A model generated the notes under the pieces. That model saw only the letters and a program-made list of their open reading frames with translations, made no database searches and had not been told where the DNA came from. Positions 25,242-34,549 of a DNA stretch of 64,000 nt are shown here, piece by piece. Location: assembly GCA_963838735.1 (NCBI GenBank), contig CAWISG010000012.1, positions 1 to 64,000 of the forward strand. The letters run 5' to 3'. A program made the position numbers and the translations under genes. Every line of letters begins with the position of its first letter. Positions within the stretch are counted from its first letter, which is position 1. Origin of the DNA: Parerythrobacter_A sp963838735. Lineage in GTDB: Bacteria; Pseudomonadota; Alphaproteobacteria; Sphingomonadales; Sphingomonadaceae.

Positions 25242-26492
25242 TCAAATATCCTTTGCCAGGCGAACGCCCGTAAATTGCCATCGTTGATGGGGGTAGAAGA
25301 AATTGCGGTAGCTGGCCCGCGAATGTCCGCGCGGTGTGGCACAACTTGCCCCGCGAAGCACGCACTGTCCGCTCATGAACTTGCCGTTGTATTCGCCGAT
25401 GGCCCCGGCAGCGGGTTCGAAACGCGGATAGGGCAGATAGGCGGAGCCGGTGAATTGCCAGCAATCGCCAAACATCGCGGTGCCGCCGCGCGGCAGGGGG
25501 GCATGCGCGCTTTCCAGCTGGTTGCCGCCATCGCGCGCGAAGCGCCCGCCTTCGCCACTGCGGGTGAAGGCTTCCCATTCGAATTCGGTCGGCAGGCGCG
25601 CACCAGCCCAGCTCGCAAAGGCGTCGGCCTCGAAAAAGGAGATATGCGTCACCGGCGCATGGCGATCGCGCGGTTGCCATCCGGCGTGCGTGAAGTGTTC
25701 GTCCTCCCGCCAGTAGAGCGGCGCGGCGATGCTCTCGCGGCATTTCCACGCCCAGCCGTCCGATAGCCAATGGCGCGGTTCGTCGTAGCCGCCATCGGCA
25801 ATGAACGCCTCCCACTCGCCGTTCGTCACCAGCGTTTCGCGCAAGGCAAACGGTTCCAGCAGCACGCGGTGGCGCGGGCCTTCGTTGTCGTAGGCGAACC
25901 CCTCGCGATTGCTGCCGACCAGCGCGATGCCGCCGGGATGCGTGCCCCAGCGGTCGGCATCGGCAGCGGGTGCCCTGGTGGTCGGCACGGCGGCGAACAT
26001 GGATGGTCCGAGCGGGTTCTGGAACAGCGCGTGTTTGATATCGGTCAGCAGCAATTCCTGGTGCTGCTGTTCGTGCGCAATGCCCAGTTCGACCAGCGGG
26101 GCGAGTTCGGGATTGTCGAGCAAGGGTACCATCGCATCGTCGATAGCCTCGCGCCATTCCGCGATTTCGGACAGGGCCGGGCGCGACAGCAGGCCGCGCG
26201 CAAACCGGTCGATCCGCGCGCCTTCGGCCTCGTAATAGGAATTGAAGATGAAAGGCAGGCGCTCGTCGTGCAAGCGATAGCCTTTGGCGTGATCGCGCAG
26301 CAGAAATGTCTCGAAGAACCACGTCGTGTGGCCCAGATGCCATTTCGCGGGGCTGGCATCCTCCATTGATTGCAGCGTGGCATCGGCATCGGAAAGAGGC
26401 GCGGCCAGCGCCGCCGTCAGCGCGCGGGTTGCACGGTACCGCGCGGCCAGCGTGGCGGGCGCGGGTCCGGTGTCTGCCTGCGGGCGGGACAT
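25242..26492 (-). CDS. egtB: Ergothioneine biosynthesis sulfoxide synthase
   Basis: This 416-residue protein has an N-terminal DinB-like domain with the iron-binding histidines (WHLGHTTWFFETFLL and ELGIAHEQQHQELLLTDIKH). The C-terminal FGE/sulfatase-modifying domain carries AYLPYPRFEP and RGASCATPRGHSR. EgtB joins hercynine to a thiol in an iron- and oxygen-dependent step. AGGAG lies eight bases before the ATG. The first gene of the operon; egtA, egtC and egtE are not in the window. Confidence 0.94.
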   Translation of the reverse strand: MSRPQADTGPAPATLAARYRATRALTAALAAPLSDADATLQSMEDASPAKWHLGHTTWFFETFLLRDHAKGYRLHDERLPFIFNSYYEAEGARIDRFARGLLSRPALSEIAEWREAIDDAMVPLLDNPELAPLVELGIAHEQQHQELLLTDIKHALFQNPLGPSMFAAVPTTRAPAADADRWGTHPGGIALVGSNREGFAYDNEGPRHRVLLEPFALRETLVTNGEWEAFIADGGYDEPRHWLSDGWAWKCRESIAAPLYWREDEHFTHAGWQPRDRHAPVTHISFFEADAFASWAGARLPTEFEWEAFTRSGEGGRFARDGGNQLESAHAPLPRGGTAMFGDCWQFTGSAYLPYPRFEPAAGAIGEYNGKFMSGQCVLRGASCATPRGHSRASYRNFFYPHQRWQFTGVRLAKDI

Positions 26493-26579
26493 GGCGATGC
26501 TCCTGACGTGACGTGCGTTGCCTTGCTGACGGAAAGCGGCGCCCTTGAAAACCCCGGGACCGGATAACGATCACATTTG

Positions 26580-27959
26580 TTAGGCCGCATTGGCGACTGC
26601 CTGCGCCCCCGCGCTCTCTTCCTTCAACATCTCCGCCAGCAGGAACGCCAGTTCCAGCGATTGCGCGGCATTGAGGCGCGGATCGCAATGGGTGTGATAG
26701 CGATCGCCCAACGCGGCATCGGTAATCGCCACCGCGCCGCCGACACATTCGGTCACGTCCTGCCCCGTCATCTCGATATGCACGCCGCCCGCATGGGTGC
26801 CCTCGGCACGATGCACTGCGAAGAAGCCGCGCACTTCATCCAGAATACGGTCGAAGGGACGCGTCTTGTAGCCGCTGTCGGATTTCACCACATTGCCGTG
26901 CATCGGATCGCAGCTCCATACGACGGCATGACCTTCGCGTTCCACCGCGCGGACCAACCGGGGCAGGCCAGCCTCCACCTTTTCGTGCCCGAACCGGCTT
27001 ATGAGCGTGATACGACCCGCCTCGCGCTGCGGGTTCAGTGTATCGAGCAACCGGATCAGGTCGTCCGGCTCCAGCGACGGGCCGCATTTCATGCCCAGCG
27101 GGTTCTGGATACCGCGTGCGAATTCGATATGGGCGCTACCCTCGAAGCGCGTGCGGTCGCCGATCCACACCATATGCGCGCTGGTGTCGTACCAGTTGCC
27201 GGTCAACGAGTCCCGCCGGGTCATCGCCTGTTCGTAAGGCAGCAGCAGCGCCTCGTGACTTGTATAGAAGCTGGTGCCCTGCAATTGCGGAATGGTCGCG
27301 GGGTTGATGCCGCACGCTTCCATGAAATCCAGCGCCTCGCCAATGCGGTCGGCGGTTTTTGCAAAGGTTTCGGCCCAAGGACTGCGGCCCATGAAATCAA
27401 GTGTCCACTGGTGGACCTGCCGCAGATTGGCGTAGCCGCCACCGGCAAAGGCGCGCAGCAGGTTCAGCGTGGCGGCGGCCTGTGAATAGGCGCGCACCAT
27501 GCGCTGCGGATCGTTGCGGCGCTCGTCTGCATCGAAGGCGATGCCGTTGATATTGTCGCCCAGATAGCTGGGCAGCGTCACATCGCCCTGCGTTTCGGTG
27601 GGTGAGCTGCGCGGCTTGGCGAACTGGCCTGCCATGCGTCCGACCTTTACGACCGGCATCTTGCCCGCAAAGGTCAGCACGACCGCCATTTGCAGGATGA
27701 CGCGGAAGGTATCGCGGATGTTGTCGGGGTGGAACTCGGCGAAACTTTCCGCACAATCGCCACCCTGCAACAGGAACGCCTCCCCCGCCGCGACCTGCGC
27801 CAGATCGGCCTTCAACGCCCGCGCCTCCCCAGCAAACACCAGTGGCGGGTAAGTGGCCAGTGTCGTTTCGGCCAGCGCCAGTTCTGCCGCATCCTGGTAT
27901 TCGGGTAAGTGCTTTGCCGTATGCACTTTCCAGCTATCGGGTTGCCATTGTTGCGTCAC
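26580..27959 (-). CDS. Class II 3-deoxy-7-phosphoheptulonate synthase
   Basis: The 459-residue enzyme has the plant-type (class II) DAHP synthase hallmarks: FLLQGGDCAESFAEF, KVGRMAGQFAKPRSSPTE, GRSPWAETFA and WSCDPMHGNVV. It condenses phosphoenolpyruvate with erythrose-4-phosphate to start aromatic amino acid synthesis. The start MTQQWQPDSWK fits the family. It lies alone between egtB and the interrupted M16 peptidase. Confidence 0.95.
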   Translation of the reverse strand: MTQQWQPDSWKVHTAKHLPEYQDAAELALAETTLATYPPLVFAGEARALKADLAQVAAGEAFLLQGGDCAESFAEFHPDNIRDTFRVILQMAVVLTFAGKMPVVKVGRMAGQFAKPRSSPTETQGDVTLPSYLGDNINGIAFDADERRNDPQRMVRAYSQAAATLNLLRAFAGGGYANLRQVHQWTLDFMGRSPWAETFAKTADRIGEALDFMEACGINPATIPQLQGTSFYTSHEALLLPYEQAMTRRDSLTGNWYDTSAHMVWIGDRTRFEGSAHIEFARGIQNPLGMKCGPSLEPDDLIRLLDTLNPQREAGRITLISRFGHEKVEAGLPRLVRAVEREGHAVVWSCDPMHGNVVKSDSGYKTRPFDRILDEVRGFFAVHRAEGTHAGGVHIEMTGQDVTECVGGAVAITDAALGDRYHTHCDPRLNAAQSLELAFLLAEMLKEESAGAQAVANAA

Positions 27960-28044
27960 GTCGCATCGCCCTGATACATTATTGTCGGTATAACCATGCG
28001 ATCATTCAACAGCATCAGGGTGCTATGCACAACCCGAAACCGCC

Positions 28045-31027
28045 TCAGCGCGATGCAGCCCCGTCTGCGCTCGCTTCCGGCACAACGGCGATCTTCAGCA
28101 CATTGCCGGTCGCAAGATAGCGCGCAGCCAAGGTCTGCAATTCGTCCGGCGAGATTTGCGTGAAGTCCTGCAGCAGCGTCGTCGCAGCAGCGTAGCGGCG
28201 CGGGTCGGTGGTTCCGCCCTCGACCTGGTACAGCCAGAACGTGTTGCCCGTGGACGCGCGACGGATCGCCTGGTTCAGCGGTTCGATCACGCGGTTCAGT
28301 TCCTCCTGCGATGGCGGTGCGGTGGCCAGATCGCGCGCGATACCCTGCGCCAGCGTGAAGAACACGTCCACATCCTTTGGCTGGAGCTGCGCGATGGCCG
28401 TAATGGTGCCGCCGCTCTGCATGTTAAGCGGCCAGTTCGCACCGACTTGCGGGGCGTAGCTGGCACCGGCGCGTTCGCGCAGGGCGTCCATCAGGCGGTT
28501 GTTGAACAGATCGGTCAGCACCTGCATCTGGCGCGCGGTACGCACACCATCGAAGCCCGCGCCGATTTGCCATGCCATCGCCACGGCAGCCTGGTCGGGA
28601 TCGCCGCGATGGGTCAGTATAACGGGTGTGCCCGCCTGTTCGGGGAAGCGCGGACTGCGCGCCAGCACATCGGGCGATACCGGCGCACGTTCCGGCAGGG
28701 CACCGATGGTCTTTGCCAGCGCAGCAACCGCTGCGTCCTTCTCGAAATCGCCAAAAACCAGGATCTCCACCTCGCCGGTTGCCAGCAGCGGTTCCCAGAC
28801 AGCGCGGAAACCTTCGGGCGTGGCGGCGTCGATCATGGCAATGTCGGGCGCTTTCAACCGCGCCTCGCGGTCCCCCAGCAACCAGTCCAGCTCGCGGCCC
28901 AGCACGCCCGCCGGGGTGGCCTGCTGGCTCTCGAACGTCAGCCGCTGCGATGCCTTGGCGCGAAGCACCGGATTGGCATCCCAGCGCGGCTGCGCCAGCT
29001 TGGCGGCGAAGAGATAGAGCTGGTCCGCCAGATCCGCGTCGCGCGTCTGTGCGGTAAAGGAAAACGTGTCTTCCTCGATACCCAACGTAAAGCCCATCCG
29101 ACGCCCGGTCGTGATTCGGTCCAGCTCTTCCTGCCCCAGCGTGCCAAGGCCCGAGCCGATCAACGCCTGCGCGCCCAATCCGGCATAGACAGCATCATCC
29201 GCATCGAACGCGCGCTGCCCCGCGCCGAAACGCAATTTCACGACTACGCGGCCCGGTTCGGCATCGGTCTGCCACAACAGGGCGCGCGCGCCATTGTCGA
29301 AATCGACCTGCTCCATTTCGTACAGCCCGACCGTGCCGCGCCGCGTAATAATACCAGGTTCGCCGATGGGCGGCAGGTCGGCAAAGGATAACGTCCTGTC
29401 GGCAAGCCGCGCACTGTCGTCGGCCTCGACCGGCGCGCGCAGGGCGGCGCGCAAGGCGTCCGCATCGGCTTCGCCCACGGCGGGCGTCAGATAGGTTCCG
29501 CGCACTACGTCGCCCGCAAACAGGGCCCTGGTCCGCGCCAGTATAGCCGCCGGTGTGCGCTTTGCCGCCATGCCACGAAACACGTCCAGCACCACTTCGG
29601 GCGCGGCCACGGCCTCGCGGATATCGACCGCCTGCACGATATTGTCGGCAAGGTCGGACCCGACCATTACTCGCCGCTGCTCCACCCCGGCGGCGAACTG
29701 CGCGTCGAACTCCGCCACCTCGCGGTCGATTTCCGCCTGCGTGGGAGGTGTCGCCACGGCATCGGCTATGACCCCGCGCACGTCGGCCAGCGCGGCACGC
29801 CAGTCATTGTCGAGGGGCGCGAAGGATATGAAAGTCGCATCGGTGGAGCGGCTGACATCGTCCTGCCGCACGGTGGCATACAGGAACGATCCGCCTGCCC
29901 GCGCGCGCGATTCCAGCCGCCGGTTGATGATCGCCTGCGCCAGCGAATCCAGCAACAGCCCTTCATTATAGACAATGGTGTCCTTCACCGGTCGCCAAGG
30001 GCGCATGACCGCATAGGTCAGCGTGCGCGGCAGGTCGGGTTCGACCAGCACGGCAACCTCGCCCACCGGCGGCGCGCCCACGGCGTCGACAACCGCATCC
30101 GCAGGCGCAACGGGATCGCCGAAATCGGGCGCGGCGGTCCGTGGCCCCTGCCCCTGCCAATCGCCGAAATAGGTCTCGATCAGCGACGCGAAAATCTCTG
30201 GCGGAGCATCACCCGCAACGACGATCACTGTGTTGTCCGGACGATACCAGCGGCTGTGGAACGCCTGCAATCGCTTCGGGCGGTCGCACCGCGCAGGGTG
30301 GCTTCGGTGCCGATCGGCATGCGTTCGGCCAGGCGTTGCCCGGCGAACAGCGTTTCGCGCGTCCGGTCGCCGACCCGCGCCTGCACCCCGCCGCGTTCGC
30401 GCTTTTCCGCCAGTACGATCGGCACTTCGGCTGCCAGGTTCGCCTCGTTCAGCACGGGGCCGCGCATCATGCCCGACAGCAGGCGGAAACTGGTCTCCAG
30501 CGAGGCAGGCGTCGCACTTGGGCAGGTCGAGCTGGTACACCGTCTGCGTCGGGCTGGTGGTGGCGTTGGTGTCACTGCCGAACGTCGCACCCAGTTCCTG
30601 CCATCGCGTGATCGCTTCGCCCGGCCCCAGATAGGCGCTTTCGCGAAAGCTGAGATGCTCCATGAGATGCGCGAAGCCCTGCTCACCCTCCCGCTCGTGC
30701 AGCGATCCTGCGTCGATCAGGATGCGGATGGCGACCTGTCCTGGCGGCACGCCATTGTCGCGCACGGCGTAGCGCAGACCATTGTCCATCTTGCCCCACA
30801 ACCATTCGGGGTCGCGCGGCACGTCGCTGCCTTCGTATATCCAAGGGGTTTCGTCGCCGGTTTGCAACGCCGTCGGCAGGGGCAAGGGTTCGGGCAGTCG
30901 GGGCGGCGGCGGCAGCGGCCCTGTCAGGCTTTCTGCGAACGATTGCTGTGCGGTCGTCGGGCACGACGAGCGCTGGCAGGGGCAGGGCAAGGGCAAACAA
31001 GCGCAATACGCGCGGAATAAGTGTCAT
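28045..31027 (-). pseudogene. M16 (insulinase-family) metallopeptidase, reading frame interrupted
   Basis: Most of this roughly 980-residue periplasmic peptidase is readable, with two M16 halves and the inverted zinc motif HLMEH in FAHLMEHLSFRES. Three breaks are visible. A good signal peptide (MTLIPRVLRLFALALPLPAL, ATG 31027) is in a different frame from the mature N-terminus, changing between about 30990 and 30950. The frame shifts again near 30507, after QLDLPK, into a frame reading ASLETSFRLLSGMMRGP and NLAAEVPIVLAEKRER. It shifts back near 30272-30281. That middle section carries the third zinc-ligand region. Each break is explained by one or two extra bases, so sequencing error is possible. 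Confidence 0.8.
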
Positions 31028-31130
31028 GGGCGCGGATATAGGTGCGCGTCCCGTGAAGGAGTAGTGAATGGTTCTTGCCAATGCGCACGGGCGGTTGCCG
31101 CAGTGCGGCGGGCCGCCTACATAAAGAGGC

Positions 31131-31709
31131 ATGTTCATAGAAACCGAAACCACGCCCAACCCCGCCGCGCTGAAATTCCTGCCGGGACAGCAGGTCATGC
31201 CGTCCGGCACGCGCGAATTCGCCAATCCCGAAGATGCCGAAGCCAGTCCGCTGGCCAATGCTCTGTTCGACCTTGGCGAAGTGGTGAATGTCTTTTTCGG
31301 CGGCGACTTCGTGTCTGTCACCGCAGCACCCGGCGTCAGCTGGACCGACCTGAAGCCGCAGGTCGTCGCTATTCTGCTCGACCATTTCGTCAGCCAGGCG
31401 CCGCTGTTCATCGGCGGCACGGCTGCGGGCATCAGCGTCCCGGCCGAGGCGGAAATGGTGGTGGACGAGAATGCGGACGATGCCGACATCGTCGCACAGA
31501 TCAACGAGCTGCTGGAAACGCGCGTACGCCCCGCCGTTGCAGGCGATGGCGGCGACATCGCCTATCGCGGGTTCAAGGACGGGGTGGTCTATCTGACCAT
31601 GCAGGGTGCCTGTTCGGGCTGCCCCTCCTCTTCCGCCACGCTCAAGCACGGCATCGAAGGCCTGTTAAAACACTATGTTCCCGAGGTGCAGGAGGTGCGA
31701 GCGGCATGA
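31131..31709 (+). CDS. NfuA-type Fe-S scaffold protein
   Basis: This 192-residue protein has an N-terminal Scaffold-Nfu/NifU domain (MFIETETTPNPAALKFLPGQ) and a C-terminal NifU domain with the cluster-binding CxxC in GACSGCPSSSATL. It delivers Fe-S clusters to client enzymes. It overlaps the nitroreductase gene by 4 bp, and the run nfu-rutE-tsaB-rimI is compact. It is divergent from the interrupted M16 gene. Confidence 0.93.
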   Translation: MFIETETTPNPAALKFLPGQQVMPSGTREFANPEDAEASPLANALFDLGEVVNVFFGGDFVSVTAAPGVSWTDLKPQVVAILLDHFVSQAPLFIGGTAAGISVPAEAEMVVDENADDADIVAQINELLETRVRPAVAGDGGDIAYRGFKDGVVYLTMQGACSGCPSSSATLKHGIEGLLKHYVPEVQEVRAA

Positions 31710-32314
31710 CGACCCAGTTCCACGACAACACGCTGTCCAGCGCCGCGCTAGACCAGATTTTCCGCGAGGCGCGCACCTATAATGGCTGGCTCGACAAACC
31801 GGTAAGCGAGGAGCAGGTCCACGCGATCTACGATCTCGCCAAGATGGGCGCGACATCGGCAAACATGCAGCCCGGACGGTTTGTCTGGGTGCGCTCCGAC
31901 GAAGCGAAAGCGAAGCTGGCCGATCTTGCCGACGACGGCAACAAGGACAAGATCAAGGCCGCGCCGGTCACGGTCATCATCGGCTACGACATCGACTTTC
32001 ACGAGGAACTGCCGTGGCTGTTCCCCCATACTGATGCGAAGACCTGGTTCGAGGGCGATGAGGACGGGCGTATCGACGGGGCGAAGCGCAATTCCGCGTT
32101 GCAGGGTGCCTATCTGATGCTGGCCGCGCGCGCGGTCGGTCTCGATTGCGGACCGATGTCGGGCGTCGACCTGGAGGGCGTAACGAAGGCATTCTTCGCT
32201 GATGCACCGCGTCACAGGGCGGACTGGGTCTGCTCCATCGGCTATGGCGATCTGGAAAGCATTTTCGACCGCAGCCCGCGCCCCGAATTCGCCAAGTTCA
32301 ACCGCTTCGCCTGA
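31706..32314 (+). CDS. RutE-like nitroreductase (malonic semialdehyde reductase type)
   Basis: The 202-residue FMN-dependent reductase shows the RutE-group signature FREARTYNGWLDKPVSEEQ, MGATSANMQPGRFVWV and AARAVGLDCGPMSGVD. RutE acts late in uracil breakdown, but no other rut genes are nearby, so the substrate is uncertain. The start overlaps the nfu stop (ATGA). Confidence 0.88.
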   Translation: MTTQFHDNTLSSAALDQIFREARTYNGWLDKPVSEEQVHAIYDLAKMGATSANMQPGRFVWVRSDEAKAKLADLADDGNKDKIKAAPVTVIIGYDIDFHEELPWLFPHTDAKTWFEGDEDGRIDGAKRNSALQGAYLMLAARAVGLDCGPMSGVDLEGVTKAFFADAPRHRADWVCSIGYGDLESIFDRSPRPEFAKFNRFA

Positions 32315-32329
32315 GGCACAGCGGGACGC

Positions 32330-32968
32330 ATGCGTACGCTGGCGATAGATTGCGCAACACCCGCGTGCTCCATCGCCCTGTTCGACGATGGCGTGCTGGT
32401 CGCGCATGACCATCGCGTGCTGGGACGTGGCCATGCCGAGCGGCTTGTTCCGATGATTGCCGGCTTACCTGCCCGGGGCCGCGCCAACCGCATCATCGTA
32501 TCGCGTGGACCGGGCAGTTTTACCGGCGTACGCATCGGCATCGCGACCGCCCGGGCGCTGGCCTATGCCTGGGGTGCGGAACTGCGCGGCTATCCCACAC
32601 TGGCGCTGGTCGCGGCGATGGGCCGCGAACGTGCCGGAGAGGTGGCGCTGACGGTATGCATGACCGGCGGGCATGGCGAATGGTTTGTGCAGGGCTTCGA
32701 TGCCGCCGGCAAGCCGACCGGCGAGCGCGCTTCGCTTAGCCCTGCCGATGCCGTTGCGCGATATAGGGGCGAACCGGTGGTGGGCGACCAGGCGGACGCC
32801 TTTGCGCATGCCGCCGGGCCGGACAAGGCTGTCGAGGCGATCGACCTGTTTCCTGACGCTGCCGAAACGCTACATCTTTCGCCAGCCGACCTGACCTGCG
32901 ATGCTGGCGCGCTCTATGGCCGTCCGCCGGACGCGCGCCCCATCGCCGCCGACCCGACGCAACAATGA
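32330..32968 (+). CDS. tsaB: tRNA threonylcarbamoyladenosine biosynthesis protein TsaB
   Basis: This 212-residue ASKHA-fold protein starts MRTLAIDCATPACSIALFDD. It contains HAERLVPMIAGL and VSRGPGSFTGVRIGIATARALA, the dimerisation and nucleotide region of TsaB. It partners TsaD and TsaE in making t6A37. It overlaps rimI by 4 bp, a linkage seen in many bacteria. Confidence 0.94.
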   Translation: MRTLAIDCATPACSIALFDDGVLVAHDHRVLGRGHAERLVPMIAGLPARGRANRIIVSRGPGSFTGVRIGIATARALAYAWGAELRGYPTLALVAAMGRERAGEVALTVCMTGGHGEWFVQGFDAAGKPTGERASLSPADAVARYRGEPVVGDQADAFAHAAGPDKAVEAIDLFPDAAETLHLSPADLTCDAGALYGRPPDARPIAADPTQQ

Positions 32969-33405
32969 TTTCCGACGCTGAGTTGGACGCGATCATGACA
33001 ATCATGACGGACGCCTTCGATCCGCATTGGCGCGAGGCATGGACCCGGCGGCAAGTCGCCGCTTCGCTCGCCACGTCCAACACCTATCACGACCTTGCCC
33101 TGCGCGATGGCGCGCCCGCCGGATTCACCCTCGTGCGCGCCGCACCGGGAGAGGAAGAACTGCTGCTGATCGGGGTGCGCCCCGCTATGCGCCGCACCGG
33201 CGTAGGGCGCGAACTGGTGCAGGACGCCATCGCAAGCGCGCGCGCACGCGGTGCCGATCGCCTGTTCCTCGAAATGCGCGTGAACAACCCGGCCGCGCAA
33301 CTTTATCGCGCGATGGACTTCAAGACAATCGGACGCCGAACGCGATATTATACGCTGGCAAACGGCGAACGACTGGACGCCATCACCTATGCCCGCGAAT
33401 TATGA
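32965..33405 (+). CDS. rimI: Ribosomal protein alanine N-acetyltransferase
   Basis: The 146-residue GNAT-fold protein has the acetyl-CoA loop VRPAMRRTGVGRELVQDAI and the RimI-typical end LEMRVNNPAAQLYRAMDFKT, followed by RTRYYTLANGE. It probably acetylates the N-terminus of S18 or other proteins. It is translationally coupled to tsaB (4 bp overlap). A 134 bp A+T-rich gap separates it from mucR. Confidence 0.92.
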   Translation: MISDAELDAIMTIMTDAFDPHWREAWTRRQVAASLATSNTYHDLALRDGAPAGFTLVRAAPGEEELLLIGVRPAMRRTGVGRELVQDAIASARARGADRLFLEMRVNNPAAQLYRAMDFKTIGRRTRYYTLANGERLDAITYAREL

Positions 33406-33474
33406 TATTGTTAACTGTCGATCGGAAGGCCATATAATACAGCATCGAAACGCTAGACTTGAGCCATCCCGGCT

Positions 33475-33486
33475 ATCATATATGAT
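33475..33486. promoter_or_regulatory. A+T-rich palindrome in the mucR promoter
   Basis: ATCATATATGAT is a perfect 12-bp palindrome 54 bp before the mucR start, within an A+T-rich stretch (33406-33539) unlike its surroundings. MucR/Ros proteins bind A+T-rich sites with TpA steps and commonly control themselves, so this is a candidate autoregulatory site. Confidence 0.35.
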
Positions 33487-33539
33487 TTCAAGGCAAGCAG
33501 CTAATATTATCAAACGGGTTGCCCTATGAAGGAAAAAGA

Positions 33540-33983
33540 ATGATGAATGAACTTGAAATGGATATGTCCGAAACGCTTATCACGCTGACATCGGATATCG
33601 TCGCGGCGCATGTCAGCAATAACGATGTTGCGGTGGACGATGTGCCGTCGTTAATTACGAACGTATATGGCGCGCTCGCCGGGCTCGGTGGCGACGTCGA
33701 GCAGGAAGAAGTTCGCCCTGATCCCGCCGTATCGGTCCGCGCTTCGGTTAAGCCGGATTATCTGGTGTGTCTGGAAGACGGCAAGAAGCTGAAAATGCTC
33801 AAGCGTTACCTGCGCACCAATTACGACATGACGCCGGAAGAATATCGCACGCGCTGGAACCTGCCCGCCGATTATCCGATGGTTGCCCCCAACTATGCCG
33901 AAAAGCGGCGCGAACTGGCCAAGAAGATCGGTCTGGGACGCAAGCCCGGTGAAGGTCGCGGACCTCGCAAGAAAAAGGCGTAA
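33540..33983 (+). CDS. mucR: MucR-family transcriptional regulator
   Basis: This 147-residue protein starts MMNELEMDMSETLI and carries the Ros/MucR domain VCLEDGKKLKMLKRYLRTNY then DMTPEEYRTRWNLPADYPMV. In classical Ros the zinc finger uses two Cys and two His; here the second Cys position is Asp, and the His positions are Tyr and Asn. Zinc binding is therefore unlikely, as in some sphingomonad members. The tail is strongly basic (GEGRGPRKKKA). MucR acts as an H-NS-like silencer in alphaproteobacteria. The ATG at 33540 has AAGGAA upstream; a TTG at 33519 is less likely. Confidence 0.9.
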   Translation: MMNELEMDMSETLITLTSDIVAAHVSNNDVAVDDVPSLITNVYGALAGLGGDVEQEEVRPDPAVSVRASVKPDYLVCLEDGKKLKMLKRYLRTNYDMTPEEYRTRWNLPADYPMVAPNYAEKRRELAKKIGLGRKPGEGRGPRKKKA

Positions 33984-34036
33984 GCCGCAGGCGGTTTCCA
34001 TCTCGCCATCTTGAGAACCCGATTCTCTTGAGAACA

Positions 34037-34076
34037 ACGCCCCGCGCCTCTACAGGCTGCGGGGCGTTTTCTTTTT
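34037..34076 (+). terminator. Rho-independent terminator after mucR
   Basis: A nine-pair perfect stem, ACGCCCCGC with GCGGGGCGT, a 13-base loop, and then TTTTCTTTTT. It lies 54 bp after the mucR stop and before fur, so fur starts from its own promoter. Confidence 0.9.
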
Positions 34077-34105
34077 ACGACATGGCAGTGCGGGGACTTT
34101 GACGG

Positions 34106-34549
34106 TTGGAACAGCGGATCGATCTGGAACAGCTATGTGCGGAACGGGGCCTGCGCATTACCGAACAGCGGCGTATCATTGCGCGAGTGCTGTCCGAAAG
34201 CGACGATCATCCCGATGTGGAAAAGCTGCATGAACGCGCCAGCGCGGTCGATCCGAAAATTTCCATCGCCACCGTCTATCGCACCGTTCGACTGTTCGAA
34301 GAGGCGGGCATTCTGGACCGGCACGATTTCGGCGATGGCCGCGCCCGGTACGAAGCCGCACCCGAGGCGCATCACGACCATCTGATCGATGTCGAAAGCG
34401 GTGATGTGGTCGAATTCGTCGATCCCGAACTGGAAGCCCTGCAAAAAGTGATCGCGGAGAAGCTGGGCTATCGTCTCGTCGATCACCGCATGGAACTGTA
34501 CGGCGTAAAGCTGGACCGGCCCGACCGGACGGATTCATCCAACCCGTGA
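34106..34549 (+). CDS. fur: Ferric uptake regulator
   Basis: The 147-residue protein has a winged helix (TEQRRIIARVLSESDDHPDVE, SIATVYRTVRLFEEAGI) and the dimerisation/metal domain with HHDHLIDVESGDVVEF. The CxxC pairs of gamma-proteobacterial Fur are absent, as usual in alphaproteobacteria. The start is TTG at 34106, because no ATG or GTG fits the family N-terminus (MEQRIDLEQLCAERGL). It overlaps the acyltransferase gene by 4 bp. It could act on the Fur-box-like sites at 22275 and 22610. A manganese-responsive (Mur) role cannot be excluded. Confidence 0.9.
   Translation: MEQRIDLEQLCAERGLRITEQRRIIARVLSESDDHPDVEKLHERASAVDPKISIATVYRTVRLFEEAGILDRHDFGDGRARYEAAPEAHHDHLIDVESGDVVEFVDPELEALQKVIAEKLGYRLVDHRMELYGVKLDRPDRTDSSNP

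Noticed and set aside
24238..26748. An 836-codon open frame covering egtD and reading on through egtB
   Set aside because: Only the egtD part looks like protein; beyond 25236 it is a shadow of egtB in another phase, with arginine-rich nonsense.
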